From: Candidatus Aminicenantota bacterium
GTDB taxonomy: Bacteria > Acidobacteriota > Aminicenantia > Aminicenantales > Aminicenantaceae
DNA: 38,184 nucleotides
Assembly: GCA_020348385.1 (NCBI GenBank)
Contig: CP070750.1
Location: 3,004,798-3,042,981, forward strand
Reading direction: 5' to 3'
Shown: positions 22,770 to 30,474 of the stretch, in pieces
Layout: each line of letters begins with the position of its first letter
How positions within the stretch are numbered: position 1 is the stretch's first letter
Notes under the pieces: model-generated
Seen by the model: the letters and a program-made list of their open reading frames with translations, nothing else
Databases searched by the model: none
What the model was told of the DNA's origin: nothing
Program-made: the position numbers and the translations under genes

Positions 22770-23735
22770 ATGAGAATCTCGAGGATAATAGCCAGTGTTT
22801 CCATCGTATTTCTGCTCACTCTGCCGGGGGAAGCATCCGAAATCGTTTTCGAGGAGGTCGGCCAGTTCAATGACGGGGGGATGGCCGTAACGGTCCTTGT
22901 GGTCAACGACCGTGCTTATGTCTGCGAATTCGATAACGGTCTGGAGATCCTGGACATTAGCAACCCTGCGAATATCGTTAAACTCGGGCAGATAGACGAT
23001 ACAGAACAGGCCCGTGGCATTGCAATCATCGGCAATATTGCCTATGTGTCGTGCAATGTAAACGGGTTGAAGCTTTTCGATATCAGCGATCCCTCAAAGC
23101 CTGTTTATATAGGAGAGTACAGCGACTGCGATGGAGACCCCCACCAGTTTCTGGCATCTGGGGACATCGGATATCTGACAGAATGGCATGGCGGATTTGA
23201 CATTGTCGATATCTCCGATCCTCTCAAACCTGCACGATTGAGCCATTACAAGGGTGACATGCTTGCATTCTCTGTGGATATCGCCGGTTCCCATGCATTC
23301 GTCACGGGCTACAAGGCCGGTCTGAAAATTCTAGACATATCCGATTCCAAGAATCCGGTCCTGATCGGTGATTTTAACAATGGTGGAGAAACAAACGCGC
23401 TCCATGTCGTCGACGAGAAGGCTTACGTATGCGACAAGCTGCAGGGGATGGAGATTCTGGACGTGTCCGATCCGGCGCATCCACAGCTACTGGGCACATT
23501 CAAAGGGGGAGGGAGTGCTGTCGGTGTCCACGTTATCGATGATGTGGCTCTCACCATAAACTGGAAACTGGGATTGGAAGCCATAGATATAAGCGATCCT
23601 ACCAGTCCGGCTAAAATTGGATCTTTTAATGATGGAGGCCGGCCGAACGGCTTCCAAGTTGTCGGGGATCTGATTTATATGGCCGATGGGTCCGACGGAC
23701 TGGAGATCATCAGGTTTCAAAAGAATAACAACTAA
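22770..23735 (+). CDS. Secreted LVIVD-repeat beta-propeller protein
   Basis: A 321-residue protein with a signal peptide (ISRIIASVSIVFLLTLPGEA). It consists of about seven ~42-residue blades with the LVIVD signature: LEILDISNPANIVKLG, LKLFDISDPSKPVYIG, FDIVDISDPLKPARLS, LKILDISDSKNPVLIG, MEILDVSDPAHPQLLG, LEAIDISDPTSPAKIG and a last partial unit. Each is followed by a strand such as IAYVSCNVNGL or KAYVCDKLQGM. The family is extracellular or cell-surface and of unknown function. AGGAGGGG precedes the start. It lies in the propeller operon between the LolA-like gene and the first PD40 gene. Confidence 0.85.
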   Translation: MRISRIIASVSIVFLLTLPGEASEIVFEEVGQFNDGGMAVTVLVVNDRAYVCEFDNGLEILDISNPANIVKLGQIDDTEQARGIAIIGNIAYVSCNVNGLKLFDISDPSKPVYIGEYSDCDGDPHQFLASGDIGYLTEWHGGFDIVDISDPLKPARLSHYKGDMLAFSVDIAGSHAFVTGYKAGLKILDISDSKNPVLIGDFNNGGETNALHVVDEKAYVCDKLQGMEILDVSDPAHPQLLGTFKGGGSAVGVHVIDDVALTINWKLGLEAIDISDPTSPAKIGSFNDGGRPNGFQVVGDLIYMADGSDGLEIIRFQKNNN

Positions 23736-23763
23736 ATCGAATGAAAATGAGAGGAGCCATCCA

Positions 23764-24792
23764 ATGACACAGAAAACGATTTTCGTGGGAATATCGATTT
23801 TACTAGCTTTCTTTGCAAGCCACTGCACTCAACAAAACAATTTTCCAGAATTAAAGGGACCCTACTTCGGCCAGGCACATCCCGGGACCACACCCGAGAT
23901 CTTTTCCCCGGGGATTGTTTCGACAGAGCACAGTGAATTCTGTTCGGTGTTATCTCCTGATGGAAACGAATTCTACTGGTCTCTTACGGGCACTCCATTT
24001 CCCGTCATCGTGGCGATGCGCCAAAACAATGGCCGCTGGACAGAGCCTGAGATCGTACCTTTTTCAGGAAAATACCTTGATTATGACATGGCTTTCACTC
24101 CCGATGGGAAACAGCTCTTTTTCTGTTCCCGGCGTCCCATGGATGGAATCGGCCCGCCAAATGACCATACCGATTTCTGGTATGTGAATCGGGATGGCGC
24201 TGGATGGTCCAAGCCGAGATATTTGCAAGGCCCGGTCAACTCGAATGCTCAAGAGTACTATCCCATTTTTGCACAAAACAGGACCTTATACTTCAGCTCG
24301 ACACGGCCTGGCGGTCATGGTGGCGCAGACATATACCGCGCCCGTTTTGAGAACGGCGCATATCTGGAACCGGAAAACCTTGGGCCCCCCATCAATACGG
24401 AGAATTTCGAGGGAGATCTCTTTATCGCCGCCGATGAGTCGTATATCATCGTCACTTGTTACGGCAGATCCGACAGCCTCGGATCCGGCGACCTCTACAT
24501 TAGTTTTTACAAAGAGGATGGTTCATGGTCCTCCATGAAAAACATGGGAACCCCGGTCAATTCCGAAGCCAATGAGCACTGTCCTATCCTTTCTCCTGAC
24601 GGTAAGTATTTCTTTTTTTCCAGCGGTAGGAGCCGCCACCCAGATTATTCGGAAGTGGCCATCACATACAGCGAGAAAATCGCGATGATGAATTCATGGG
24701 GCAACGGCCGCAACGAAGATATCTACTGGGTGGATGCGAAGATAATCGAAGAATTGAAACCTGAGGGATTAAAAAACGCGGAGAGTCAATAA
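23764..24792 (+). CDS. Exported PD40 beta-propeller protein (trio member 1, propeller alone)
   Basis: Open from 23686, but GAGGAG before the ATG at 23764 and the signal sequence (MTQKTIFVGISILLAFFASHC) set the start; 342 residues. Cys21 may be lipidated, although His at -1 is unusual for a lipobox. The rest is a TolB-type PD40 propeller: FSPGIVST near the N-terminus, then repeats such as MAFTPDGKQLFFCSRRP, RTLYFSSTRPGGHGGADIYRA and CPILSPDGKYFFFSSGRS, ending with DIYWVDAKIIEELKPEGL. The same opening (YFGQAHPGTTPEIF) and the same end recur in the next two genes. It overlaps the next gene by one base (TAATG). Confidence 0.8.
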   Translation: MTQKTIFVGISILLAFFASHCTQQNNFPELKGPYFGQAHPGTTPEIFSPGIVSTEHSEFCSVLSPDGNEFYWSLTGTPFPVIVAMRQNNGRWTEPEIVPFSGKYLDYDMAFTPDGKQLFFCSRRPMDGIGPPNDHTDFWYVNRDGAGWSKPRYLQGPVNSNAQEYYPIFAQNRTLYFSSTRPGGHGGADIYRARFENGAYLEPENLGPPINTENFEGDLFIAADESYIIVTCYGRSDSLGSGDLYISFYKEDGSWSSMKNMGTPVNSEANEHCPILSPDGKYFFFSSGRSRHPDYSEVAITYSEKIAMMNSWGNGRNEDIYWVDAKIIEELKPEGLKNAESQ

Positions 24793-26495
24793 TGAGACTG
24801 ATACCAAGAATTATCGTCTTGATCGGGATCATATTTTCTGCTGTTTTTTCCTATACGCAGGACATCTATATCGCATCCTACAGAGGCGATCTTGAAACCG
24901 TGAAAAGATGGATCGAGGAAAATCCCGAACTTGTCAATTCAAGGAATTCAAATGGCCGATTTCCGCTCGAAATGGCTGCGCAGACCGGTCAGATAGAAAT
25001 CGTCAAATATCTTCTCGAAAAAGGTGCCGATGTCAACCTTAACAGAGGGGGAGCAACTGCCCTGCATATGGCGGCATTATATGGAGGGAAAACGGAACTC
25101 ATTACCCTGCTCCTAGAGGCTGGGGCTGATATCAATGCCAAGACAGGAGACGGGGTTACACCGCTCAACCTCGCTGTAATCGGGAAGCAGAAGGATATTG
25201 CAGAACTCCTGCTTGATAAAGGCGGGGAGATGAACCTGGAGAATCAGAACTTCACCCAATTGCTTTATATCTCGGCATCCTGCGGCATAAAAAGAATTGC
25301 CGATATCGCATTAAAAAAAGAAGTCGATTTTTTATTCAGAACAGGAAATGGGGACACCATGCTCCACGCTGCGTCTGAGGGAGGCATGTCCGAACTTGCT
25401 CGATTGCTTTTATCAAAAGGCGTTAATATGGAAGCGGCGAATATTTACGGACAGACTCCCCTCCATATTGCCGCCAGAGGTGGCTATAAGAATATCGTTG
25501 AATTGTTCCTGAAGAATAATGCTGATATAAATGTTAAAACGAAAGACGGAAAAACTCCTTATCATTATGCGAAGGAAAAGGGGCATAACGATATCGTCGA
25601 TTTTTTAAAGGAGAAAGGAGCTGATACTTCAGAATGGATGTTTCCGAAACTAGCTGGAAAATACTTAGGCCAATCTCCTCCTGGAGAGGACCCGGTGATC
25701 TTTTCTTCCGGGATAGTATCGGCCCAGAAACATTTTGAACACAGCTGTCTGGCATTTTCACCCGACTATACAGAAATATACTGGTCATCGGATTTCACGG
25801 AATTCGGATTTTACGATATCGTTTATATGAAAAAAGAAAATAATCTTTGGTCTGCTCCAAAGCTTGCGCCTTTTTCAGAAAAATACCACGCAGGAAGCCC
25901 TGTCTTCTCATATGACGGTGAAAAACTTTATTTCTCCTCACCCCGGCCCAGATACGGAGACGTGGGAACGAGTGACACGAATATTTGGGTTGTCGAAAAA
26001 GTTAGCAATGGATGGTCGGAGCCAAAATTGTTGGATGCTGTCATCAATTCAGACCAGAGGGAATCGGTGCAGAGCATATCCAAAAAGGGAACATTATATT
26101 TTCGATGCGGCATGGAAATGTTCAGCTCCAAACAAAAAAATGCTGTGTTCCAGACGCCTGAAAAGCTCGACCTAAAATTAGGTGCCGGCGCGAGGGTTCT
26201 CGCTCTATTTGTCGCTCCTGATGAGAATTATATGATCATGGAATCATTCGGAGGAGAAGGAGGTTACGGAGGCGCCGACCTTTATATCAGCTATAAACTG
26301 AAGGATGGTTCCTGGTCCGAACCTGCGAATCTCGGGCCAAAAATCAACACAGGTGCTACCGAAAGATTCCCCTCCGTCACTCCTGATGGCAAATACTTAT
26401 TCTTTTTGAGGGTAACAGATGGCAGTGATTTCTATTGGGTTTCTGCAAAAATCATCGAGGAGCTAAGACCGGAAGAATTGGGCCCGTCACATTAG
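24792..26495 (+). CDS. Secreted ankyrin-repeat plus PD40 beta-propeller protein (trio member 2)
   Basis: A 567-residue protein with signal peptide (MRLIPRIIVLIGIIFSAVFS). Residues ~25-280 are seven to eight ankyrin repeats (for example GGATALHMAALYGGKTELIT, YGQTPLHIAARGGYKNIVEL, DGKTPYHYAKEKGHNDIVDF). Residues ~285-567 are the PD40 propeller shared with both neighbours: YLGQSPPGEDPVIFSSGIVS at the start and DFYWVSAKIIEELRPEEL at the end. The ankyrin part is thus an exchangeable N-terminal module. No enzyme motif was seen; a binding or inhibitory role outside the cytoplasm is likely. It starts within the stop of the previous gene, so the two are translationally coupled. Confidence 0.85.
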   Translation: MRLIPRIIVLIGIIFSAVFSYTQDIYIASYRGDLETVKRWIEENPELVNSRNSNGRFPLEMAAQTGQIEIVKYLLEKGADVNLNRGGATALHMAALYGGKTELITLLLEAGADINAKTGDGVTPLNLAVIGKQKDIAELLLDKGGEMNLENQNFTQLLYISASCGIKRIADIALKKEVDFLFRTGNGDTMLHAASEGGMSELARLLLSKGVNMEAANIYGQTPLHIAARGGYKNIVELFLKNNADINVKTKDGKTPYHYAKEKGHNDIVDFLKEKGADTSEWMFPKLAGKYLGQSPPGEDPVIFSSGIVSAQKHFEHSCLAFSPDYTEIYWSSDFTEFGFYDIVYMKKENNLWSAPKLAPFSEKYHAGSPVFSYDGEKLYFSSPRPRYGDVGTSDTNIWVVEKVSNGWSEPKLLDAVINSDQRESVQSISKKGTLYFRCGMEMFSSKQKNAVFQTPEKLDLKLGAGARVLALFVAPDENYMIMESFGGEGGYGGADLYISYKLKDGSWSEPANLGPKINTGATERFPSVTPDGKYLFFLRVTDGSDFYWVSAKIIEELRPEELGPSH

Positions 26496-26505
26496 GAGGT
26501 ATGCA

Positions 26506-28431
26506 ATGAGAAAACCGCTCACCCTATTGGGAATGACGCTTTTTCTTTTCGTCATATTTCTTCCCGCTCAGAAGCCCGATAAAATTCTGGAAGGAATTGA
26601 TCCCGTACCTCAAAATCCGATTGAGTTTATCCTTGATGCCTTCGATCGTTGTTCAGTGGTCGCTTTAGGGGAAGGCAATCATATGAACTGGCAGGCGGCC
26701 ACTTTTCGACTTCAACTGATAAGGGATCCGCGTTTTCCGCAGAAAGTCAAAAATATTCTTGTCGAATGCGGGACCAGTCAATATCAGCATATCATGGATC
26801 GGTATATCGCCGGAGAACACGTGCCAATGGACAATGTTCGATTGTGTTGGCGAGAAACCACGCAGCCGGTTATTTGGGATGCCCCCATTTACGAGGAGTT
26901 TTTTAAGGCAGTTCGTCAACTGAATCAATCATTACCCGAGGAAAAAAAGTTAAGAGTTCTTCTGGGAGATCCTCCCATCGATTGGTCGACAATTCACACA
27001 AGAGAAGAACTGGAAAACTGGTACAACGAGCGTATGATTACAAGACCTTGGGGAAAATCCAATATCAGGGATGGTCATGCATATGATGTACTGGTGCGGG
27101 AAGTGTTATCCAAGGGTCAAAAGGCATTGGCAATATTCGGTGATGCCCATTTTGCCAAGCCGGAGATCGAATTGGCTAAAGGATTTTTTGGCGATTATTT
27201 GAAAGGCAATCTACTCGTACAACTGGAACATTCACATCCAGGGGCTGCTCTGTCCATCACCACTCATACGGGCCTAAAAAAAATAGAGAGTTCTTACCCT
27301 AATATACTTACTTGGGCCAAGCCATCCATGGCCGAAATGAAGGGGACTAAGCTGGGCTCCATTCCACACGGTCCACTAAAACTGGAAGACTTTTATGATG
27401 TAATACTTTGGCTGGGGCCGATAAACACAATAAGTTATTCTAAGCTAGTTTATGAAACTGTCGAGGATGAATCTTATTATGCTGAGGCTTTGAGAAGGGA
27501 CAAACTCTGGATCGGTCAGTTTCAGGAAACGCTGACAGATCTCAGAGATAAATATCTCAAGGAGACGGAAAAATCAAAAATCAGTGTCCCCTACCTCGGC
27601 TTAAAACCACCGGGGATGACGCCAGAATTATTCGCCCCAGATCTTGTCACAACCAACGATGGCGAAGGTTGCTCAGGCTGGGGAAACGAGATGGAATATT
27701 TTGTATTCCAGAGGTGGAAAAATAGAAAAGCCAAGCTGTACATCATGAATCGAAACAACGGAGTATGGGGAGCTCCTGAGCCTATTCCGTTCCTTGATAA
27801 ATACCAGGCAGGTGACTTCACCATTGCCCCCGATGGAAAAACGCTGGTTTTTGCTTCCAATATATTTGTAGAGGAAATCGGATCGGAAGGGGAAGGAGGC
27901 AATATCTGGGTCGTCAAAAAAACTGAAGAAGGGTGGACAGAGCCGAAACATATCGGGCCGGCAATAAACACCAAGTATCATGAAAGCTATCCCTGTCTCA
28001 CCGAAAACGGCAATCTCTATTTTTTCAGCAGAAGGCCGGGGGGATACGGCACTTCAGATTTATACATGTCGAAGTTTGTCGATGGAGAGTATCAAGCCCC
28101 GGTCAATCTGGGTCCAAAACTCAATACCGAATACCATGAATGGGATACCTATACTTCCCCTGACGAAAGTTACATGATCTACTGCTCGACGAAACCCGAC
28201 AGTTTGGGAGAGGATGATCTCTATGTCACATTCAAACATACTGATGGCTCATGGAGCGATCCGGTTCACATGGGGAATAAAATCAACACGGAAAAATCAG
28301 AAAACAGACCCTATGTGAGTCCCGACGGCAATTACTTTTTTTACACCAGCACGATAAGAGGCAATAGAGATATTTACTGGGTGGATGCAAGGATTATAGA
28401 AAAATTGAAGCAAAGCATAACTCTCCGTTAA
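26506..28431 (+). CDS. Secreted EreA/ChaN-like domain plus PD40 beta-propeller protein (trio member 3)
   Basis: A 641-residue protein with signal peptide (LTLLGMTLFLFVIFLPAQ). Residues ~35-240 resemble the erythromycin-esterase/ChaN/TraB-like superfamily: VVALGEGNHMN gives Glu56 and His59, ILVECG gives Glu87, and FGDAHF gives His215, so the polar cluster of the active pocket is kept. Residues ~360-641 are the PD40 propeller of the trio, opening YLGLKPPGMTPELFAPDLVT and closing DIYWVDARIIEKLK. A secreted hydrolase aimed by a propeller is a fair inference; the substrate is unknown and macrolide resistance is not implied. It is the last gene of the propeller run; the next start is 94 bp away. 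Confidence 0.75.
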   Translation: MRKPLTLLGMTLFLFVIFLPAQKPDKILEGIDPVPQNPIEFILDAFDRCSVVALGEGNHMNWQAATFRLQLIRDPRFPQKVKNILVECGTSQYQHIMDRYIAGEHVPMDNVRLCWRETTQPVIWDAPIYEEFFKAVRQLNQSLPEEKKLRVLLGDPPIDWSTIHTREELENWYNERMITRPWGKSNIRDGHAYDVLVREVLSKGQKALAIFGDAHFAKPEIELAKGFFGDYLKGNLLVQLEHSHPGAALSITTHTGLKKIESSYPNILTWAKPSMAEMKGTKLGSIPHGPLKLEDFYDVILWLGPINTISYSKLVYETVEDESYYAEALRRDKLWIGQFQETLTDLRDKYLKETEKSKISVPYLGLKPPGMTPELFAPDLVTTNDGEGCSGWGNEMEYFVFQRWKNRKAKLYIMNRNNGVWGAPEPIPFLDKYQAGDFTIAPDGKTLVFASNIFVEEIGSEGEGGNIWVVKKTEEGWTEPKHIGPAINTKYHESYPCLTENGNLYFFSRRPGGYGTSDLYMSKFVDGEYQAPVNLGPKLNTEYHEWDTYTSPDESYMIYCSTKPDSLGEDDLYVTFKHTDGSWSDPVHMGNKINTEKSENRPYVSPDGNYFFYTSTIRGNRDIYWVDARIIEKLKQSITLR

Positions 28432-28525
28432 TCGGATGTCAAACTGAAAGATTTCCTGATCTGCAATTTCCTGTGACGACTTGCATTTTTAAAACGTATT
28501 CACTACTATCATAATCACACCAATC

Positions 28526-29689
28526 ATGAGGAAAATGGGAAAAATGAAGCATATACTCATAATTTTGGCATCACTCTTAATATCGGTGGTGGGTTTGACC
28601 ATGACATCCTCGGAGCAGCGTCCACGCCTGCGGGAATTCGGAATAAAAACTGGGATCCTCAATCCCGGCCCCTTAAACGCCATCACCGATGTGCCTGGCG
28701 TCAAAGTCGGACAGGTCACACTCATCGAGGGTGAAAGCATCCGCACCGGTGTGACAGCCATTCTCCCCCATGAGGGCAACATCTTCCAGCAAAAAGTCCC
28801 CGGCGCCATCTTTGTGGCCAATGGATTCGGGAAGCTGACAGGCATCTCTCAAGTGGAAGAACTGGGAAATATCGAAACCCCGATCATACTGACCAACACC
28901 CTAAGTGTCCCCACAGCCGCCGATGCTGTCATCGATTACATACTTTCTCTTCCTGGCAATAAAACGGTCGGATCTGTGAATCCTGTTGTCGGGGAGACAA
29001 ACGATGGATACCTGAACGATATCCGTGGAAGGCATGTGAAAAAAGAGCATGTTATTCAAGCCATCAATAAGGCAGCCACAGGGCCTGTGGAGGAAGGATG
29101 TGTTGGAGCAGGAACAGGGACTTCCTGCTATGGATGGAAGGGAGGGATTGGAACCGCTTCCCGCAAGCTCCCTGAATCAAGAGGGGGCTACACTGTTGGT
29201 GTTCTTGTCCAGACGAATTTCGGAGGCATCCTCCAGATCAACGGCTATCCTGTAGGCATAAAGCTCGGAAATTATTACATGAAGCGTGATGTGGAAGAAA
29301 AGGATCCTGCTGGATCCTGTATGGTCGTTGTGGCCACAGATGCTCCCCTGGACTGCCATAATCTGAAACGGCTGGCCCAGCGGGCTCTTCTTGGCATTCC
29401 CAGAACAGGAGGATTTTACACAAGCGGAAGCGGGGATTATTGTGTTGCCTTCTCAACAGCCGAAGATGTGAGGATTCCATACCGGTCAAGGGAAAATACA
29501 TTGAAACAGGAAATTCTCCGAACCGACCGGATGTCTCCTCTGTTTCTGGCCGCGGCCGAAGCATCGGAGGAAGCCATTTTGAATTCCCTTTTCAAGGCGA
29601 CAACGATGGAAGGGAAAGGCGGACGGAAAGAGGAAGCTCTCCCTCTTGATAAAATCAAGAAAATAATGGACGAAGCGCCCAAGAGATGA
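28526..29689 (+). CDS. P1-family peptidase (DmpA/BapA type, peptidase S58)
   Basis: Up to 387 residues; starts at 28526, 28535 or 28544 are possible, and the last gives the cleanest signal peptide (MKHILIILASLLISVVGL). The family is recognisable from ITDVPGVKVGQVTL, TGVTAILPHEGN, CYGWKGGIGTASR and GGYTVGVLVQTNFGG. These N-terminal-nucleophile hydrolases cut themselves before a serine. Here Gly263-Ser264 (GSCMVVVATDAPL, numbering from 28526) leaves a 124-residue small subunit, very close to the size known for DmpA. Activities include D- and L-aminopeptidase and beta-aminopeptidase. The stop overlaps the racemase start as ATGA, coupling the two genes. Confidence 0.9.
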   Translation: MRKMGKMKHILIILASLLISVVGLTMTSSEQRPRLREFGIKTGILNPGPLNAITDVPGVKVGQVTLIEGESIRTGVTAILPHEGNIFQQKVPGAIFVANGFGKLTGISQVEELGNIETPIILTNTLSVPTAADAVIDYILSLPGNKTVGSVNPVVGETNDGYLNDIRGRHVKKEHVIQAINKAATGPVEEGCVGAGTGTSCYGWKGGIGTASRKLPESRGGYTVGVLVQTNFGGILQINGYPVGIKLGNYYMKRDVEEKDPAGSCMVVVATDAPLDCHNLKRLAQRALLGIPRTGGFYTSGSGDYCVAFSTAEDVRIPYRSRENTLKQEILRTDRMSPLFLAAAEASEEAILNSLFKATTMEGKGGRKEEALPLDKIKKIMDEAPKR

Positions 29690-30399
29690 AAAAAACTATC
29701 GGGATCCTAGGAGGGATGGGGCCTGAGGTAACGGCCTATTTTTACGAGCAGATCGTCAAACAAACCAAAGCCGAAACGGACCAGGACCACATAAAAGCCC
29801 TCATCTACAGCAATCCTAAGATCCCCCCGAGAACCGATGCAATCCTGAAAACAGGGCCAAGCCCCACTCCTCTGATCTTGGAGGGATTCCAGCGCTTGAA
29901 GGATTCAGGGGCAGACTTCGTGGTCATGCCCTGTGTGACAGCCCACTATTTTTATCCCGAGGTCCAAAATCAGGTGAACATCCCATTGATTAGCCTGCTG
30001 GATGAGGCTGTCAAATGGGCACAGATTGAGGTGCCAGAGCTCAATAAAGCCGGGCTTGTAGCAAGCACGGGAACGCTGGAATCGCGGCTCTTTCATGATG
30101 CTTTCGGCAAAGCTGGAATCGGAGTCATCCATCCTGAAGAAGACGAACAAAATCAAGTGATGGAAGCAATCTTCGGCCCAAAAGGAATAAAATCCGGATT
30201 CACCTCGGGTTTTCCGAAGGAAACACTGGCCAGTGTCGCCAAAATCCTTATCGCCCGGGGTGCGGATGCCATCATCGCCGGCTGCACCGAAGTACCCCTC
30301 GTGCTGAAAGATCAAGATATTCCCGTGCCCCTCATCGAACCATTGAGAATCACGGCCCGCGCCTGTATCATAGAAGCAGGTTATGAACCCAAAGACTAA
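29686..30399 (+). CDS. Aspartate/glutamate racemase-family protein
   Basis: A 237-residue cytoplasmic protein. GILGGMGPEVTAYFYEQIV is the family's N-terminal signature. The two catalytic cysteines are Cys83 (MPCVTAH) and Cys200 (AGCTEVP), and both are present. The usual Asn after the first cysteine (PCNTAH) is replaced by Val84, which may alter specificity. The family interconverts D and L forms of Asp, Glu or other amino acids without PLP. Translational coupling with a DmpA-type peptidase suggests that released D- or beta-amino acids are processed further (inference). Confidence 0.88.
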   Translation: MKKTIGILGGMGPEVTAYFYEQIVKQTKAETDQDHIKALIYSNPKIPPRTDAILKTGPSPTPLILEGFQRLKDSGADFVVMPCVTAHYFYPEVQNQVNIPLISLLDEAVKWAQIEVPELNKAGLVASTGTLESRLFHDAFGKAGIGVIHPEEDEQNQVMEAIFGPKGIKSGFTSGFPKETLASVAKILIARGADAIIAGCTEVPLVLKDQDIPVPLIEPLRITARACIIEAGYEPKD

Positions 30400-30474
30400 T
30401 TTTATGACTCCTAGTAAAGTTTTTGGCCTTTTTAGGATTTTATATTACATGGAGTAAAGTGAGGAGGAATTAGC

